A stretch of DNA of 64,000 nt from Swaminathania salitolerans. GTDB lineage: Bacteria > Pseudomonadota > Alphaproteobacteria > Acetobacterales > Acetobacteraceae. Shown piece by piece: positions 62,001 to 64,000 of the stretch (its first letter is position 1; the number at the start of each line of letters is the position of its first letter). Location of the stretch: the NCBI RefSeq assembly GCF_025994315.1, contig NZ_BAQE01000005.1. The stretch is one strand, 5' to 3'. Below the pieces are notes generated by a model. That model worked only from the letters and a program-made list of their open reading frames with translations, ran no database searches and was not told the origin of the DNA. The position numbers and the translations under genes were made by a program.

Positions 62001-62957
62001 CTATTGTCCGCTATCGGGTTCGCGATCGGCATCGTAGAGAACCTCGAGCACGGCGCACCAGGGATAACGCGTATCGTAGAACTGCCCCTCGGGCGTGGCG
62101 AGCGCGCCCGAGGCATCGGTCGGCACATGGGTGAGCGAAACGGAATCGTCCACATTGCCGCCGATGATGCTCAGCTCATGGCCGAAAGGCGCTGCATTCT
62201 GGTTCGTGGCCACGACGATCCCGCAATGGGAGGGAAACCCGTAAGAGGTCGGCAGCATCGCGAATGTCACGCTGCGGCTTCTGCCGCGCCCGACGCAGAG
62301 CAGATCGCCGATACGGGGATGATAGCTTTTCGGATCGCGCGCCCGCAGGCCGGAAGACTGACCCGACGCAGCGGCATTGATATAGGTGGAATGGTTGGGC
62401 GAGTACGGAAAACGGCTGTTCGCACCAGCCACACGCATCACATAGGAAATGAAGGCGGCCGACCATGCGTAATGCCCGTCATTCTCCGGGCGGAACAGCC
62501 TGCCTTCCGCGTTGTATTTCCCGCTCCAGGCGATTTCGGTTTCGTAGGGGTCCTGACCGATCCACCAGTATTCTCCCACCCGTTGCCACAGCCCGGGGAA
62601 ACGTTCCGGCTTGAGGGCTGGCGTGCTCGCTTCCGGCCTGTCCTCCGGGTCGTCGTCGCTGACCGGGCTGCCGAACATGCGCCATTCCCGCATGGCGATG
62701 GCCACGACATCCTGACGGTTGAAGGGCACGAAATTGCGTGTCGCAAAATCGGGAACATGACTGTCATAACCGTAGGGGCCGGTCGCGCCGTTGGCATATT
62801 GCGCCACTGGCGTACGGGCGGGAGCCTGCCCGGATACCGGAGCCGGCGTGCAACCGGCGAGCATCGCCGCTGCCCCGAAGGCCGCAAGCGGCGCGGCGGT
62901 CATGCGCCCGATTCGGCTCACAGGGTTCGATATTGGTGAGTACGGTTCGGCGCCCAT
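62001..62957 (-). CDS. DUF2272 lipoprotein
   Basis: About 318 residues from the ATG at 62957 (AAGGGAG upstream). Signal type II: RMTAAPLAAFGAAAMLAGC, lipobox near residue 33; a shorter start at 62903 also fits. DUF2272 domain: ALKPERFPGLWQRVGEYWWI, KYNAEGRLFRPENDGHYAWS and AAFISYVMRVAGA, then RIGDLLCVGRGRS, SHCGIVVATN and HELSIIGGNVDDSVSLTHV. The pattern of Cys/His resembles an NlpC/P60-like cysteine peptidase or amidase. Likely acts on the cell wall in the periplasm. Divergent gap to mtnA contains no other gene. Confidence 0.88.
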   Translation of the reverse strand: MGAEPYSPISNPVSRIGRMTAAPLAAFGAAAMLAGCTPAPVSGQAPARTPVAQYANGATGPYGYDSHVPDFATRNFVPFNRQDVVAIAMREWRMFGSPVSDDDPEDRPEASTPALKPERFPGLWQRVGEYWWIGQDPYETEIAWSGKYNAEGRLFRPENDGHYAWSAAFISYVMRVAGANSRFPYSPNHSTYINAAASGQSSGLRARDPKSYHPRIGDLLCVGRGRSRSVTFAMLPTSYGFPSHCGIVVATNQNAAPFGHELSIIGGNVDDSVSLTHVPTDASGALATPEGQFYDTRYPWCAVLEVLYDADREPDSGQ

Positions 62958-63129
62958 GACGTGGTCTTTCTCCCTTGCGCGTCGTAACGGGCGCCGAACA
63001 GCGCCGGTTTTATGGTAACGAGATAGGAACGAGAGCGGGCCTCCGGTCAAGAGGCTGAAATGTTCCTGCCCGCACGGTCAGGCCCGCACGACCCGGGCCG
63101 GACTTCGTGAAACGCCTGAAAGGGGGCGG

Positions 63130-64000
63130 TCAGTCCGCCAGATCGGGAAAAAGCGCCGAGAGCGATCCGGCATTGGCCGCACAGCACCCGCGCTCGGTAA
63201 TCAGCCCCGAAACGAGGCGTGCGGGCGTAACGTCGAAAGCCGGATTCGCCGCCTGGGTCGCGTGGGGCGTCACCCTCAGACGCGTCGCCTGTCCCTGATC
63301 GTCGAGACCGTGCACATGGGTGACCTCGTCACCCGCCCGCTCCTCGATCGGGATTTCCTGCACCCCGTCGGTCACGCGCCAGTCGATGGTCGAGGAGGGA
63401 AGCGCCACCCAGAAGGGAACATCGTTATCCTGCGCGGCGAGTGCCTTGAGATAGGTGCCGATCTTGTTGGCGACATCGCCCTGGCGCGTCACCCGGTCGG
63501 TTCCCACGATCACGAGATCGACATCGCCATGCTGCATGAGATGCCCGCCCGCATTATCGGCGACAAGCGTATGCGGCACGCCATGCGCGCCCAGCTCCCA
63601 CGCGGTCAGCAGGGCGCCCTGGTTGCGCGGGCGCGTCTCGTCCACCCAGACATGCACGGGCAATCCGGAATCGTGCGCCATATAGATCGGCGCGAGCGCC
63701 GTGCCCCAATCCACCGTGGCAATCCATCCGGCATTGCAATGGGTCAGGATATTCAGACGCTCCTGCCCGGGACGCCGCTTCTCCCAGAGTTCGCGCAACA
63801 GGGCGAGACCGTGGCGGCCGATCGATTCATTGACCTGCACGTCCTCATCGCAGATCGCATCCGCCTCGCGATAGGCGGCCTCGACCCGCATCTCCGGCGC
63901 GAGCGGGCGCAGATGCGCGACCATGCGCTCGATGGCCCAGCGCAGATTGATTGCGGTCGGGCGCGTCTCCACCAGCATGGCGGCGGACTCCGTCAGTCCC
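63130..64000 (-). CDS. mtnA: S-methyl-5-thioribose-1-phosphate isomerase (5' end outside window)
   Basis: 290 codons are seen; the frame is open to the right edge. RPTAINLRWAIERM, the catalytic Cys in LNILTHCNAGWIATVDWGTA, APIYMAHDSGLPVHVWVDET, RPRNQGALLTAWELGAHGVP and the catalytic Asp in VGTDRVTRQGDVANKIGTYL, FWVALPSSTIDWRV. Methionine salvage enzyme, related to eIF2B subunits; full proteins are about 360 residues, so some 70 are outside. Ends AALFPDLAD-like. Confidence 0.95.
   Translation of the reverse strand, partial: GLTESAAMLVETRPTAINLRWAIERMVAHLRPLAPEMRVEAAYREADAICDEDVQVNESIGRHGLALLRELWEKRRPGQERLNILTHCNAGWIATVDWGTALAPIYMAHDSGLPVHVWVDETRPRNQGALLTAWELGAHGVPHTLVADNAGGHLMQHGDVDLVIVGTDRVTRQGDVANKIGTYLKALAAQDNDVPFWVALPSSTIDWRVTDGVQEIPIEERAGDEVTHVHGLDDQGQATRLRVTPHATQAANPAFDVTPARLVSGLITERGCCAANAGSLSALFPDLAD

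Noticed and set aside
1..64000. Insertion sequences, prophage or integrative elements
   Set aside because: No transposase, integrase or phage structural gene is found in any frame, and the only repeats are short tandem ones.

Overview
This is a 64 kb, GC-rich stretch of bacterial chromosome with dense, mostly operonic genes. It most likely comes from an alphaproteobacterium of the acetic acid bacteria (Acetobacteraceae). The signs are the block dusB, ntrC-like, ntrY, ntrX, hfq, hflX; two Hint-domain surface proteins; a yellow/major-royal-jelly-like exported protein; a phosphomannomutase plus bifunctional mannose-1-phosphate guanylyltransferase pair; and a lone tRNA-His. The family call is an inference from gene content, not from an alignment. 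I see no insertion sequence, prophage, integron or CRISPR array.

Layout. 1-2.3 kb: start of an AIDA-like repeat protein running off the left edge, a DUF2867-like protein and an MgtC/SapB membrane protein. 2.6-6.8 kb: an exported yellow-like protein, a tightly overlapping folate operon (folP, folB-folK fusion, folE) and a small acidic protein. 6.9-10.7 kb: ilvE diverging from panB-panC, then a short-chain dehydrogenase. 10.7-12.6 kb: a Hint-domain adhesin-like protein behind an AT-rich gap. 12.9-17.4 kb: acetoin dehydrogenase acoABC with a divergent AcoR-like regulator that lacks the AAA+ domain. 17.5-18.6 kb: a minimal arsR-arsH operon. 18.7-22.5 kb: an XRE/MmyB-type regulator, a methyltransferase, a TIM-barrel isomerase, an alpha/beta hydrolase and a DUF2256 zinc-ribbon protein. 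22.5-23.5 kb: rplM-rpsI. 23.8-29.7 kb: a five-gene run of envelope/nucleotide-sugar type (unknown exported protein, NAD-binding protein, lipoprotein, PMM, ManC). 29.7-33.3 kb: tRNA-His, a SulP transporter, a broken nsrR and an intact hmp. 33.4-42.7 kb: host-attachment-like protein, inositol-phosphatase family protein, then hflX, hfq, ntrX, ntrY, ntrC-like and dusB, all on the minus strand. 42.8-52.1 kb: late cobalamin genes (cobC, cbiB, bluB, cobQ, cobO, cobU, cobT, cobS), interrupted by a LysR regulator and an orphan gene. 52.2-57.0 kb: glycosyltransferase, WD40 protein, CobW-family GTPase, O-antigen-ligase-like protein. 57.1-64 kb: aldo/keto reductase, exported unknown, sodC, DUF1348 protein, bioA, DUF2272 lipoprotein and a partial mtnA at the right edge.

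How the genes work together. The cobalamin genes cover the aminopropanol arm, corrin adenosylation, amidation, lower-ligand synthesis and nucleotide-loop assembly; no corrin-ring genes and no B12 riboswitch are visible here. folPBKE, panBC, ilvE, bioA and mtnA are cofactor and amino-acid housekeeping genes. acoABC feeds acetoin into acetyl-CoA (E3 must be encoded elsewhere). hmp, sodC and arsRH are stress functions.

The two strongest unusual signals are as follows. (1) Short tandem repeats with units of 12-18 bp (24 bp in one gene) occur at many gene boundaries; the coding arrays have units that are multiples of three, while the 14 and 16 bp units are confined to non-coding DNA. (2) Regulators are repeatedly eroded: an NtrC-like protein without receiver or GAFTGA loop and with no ntrB beside it, an AcoR-like protein without AAA+, and a decayed nsrR beside an intact hmp.
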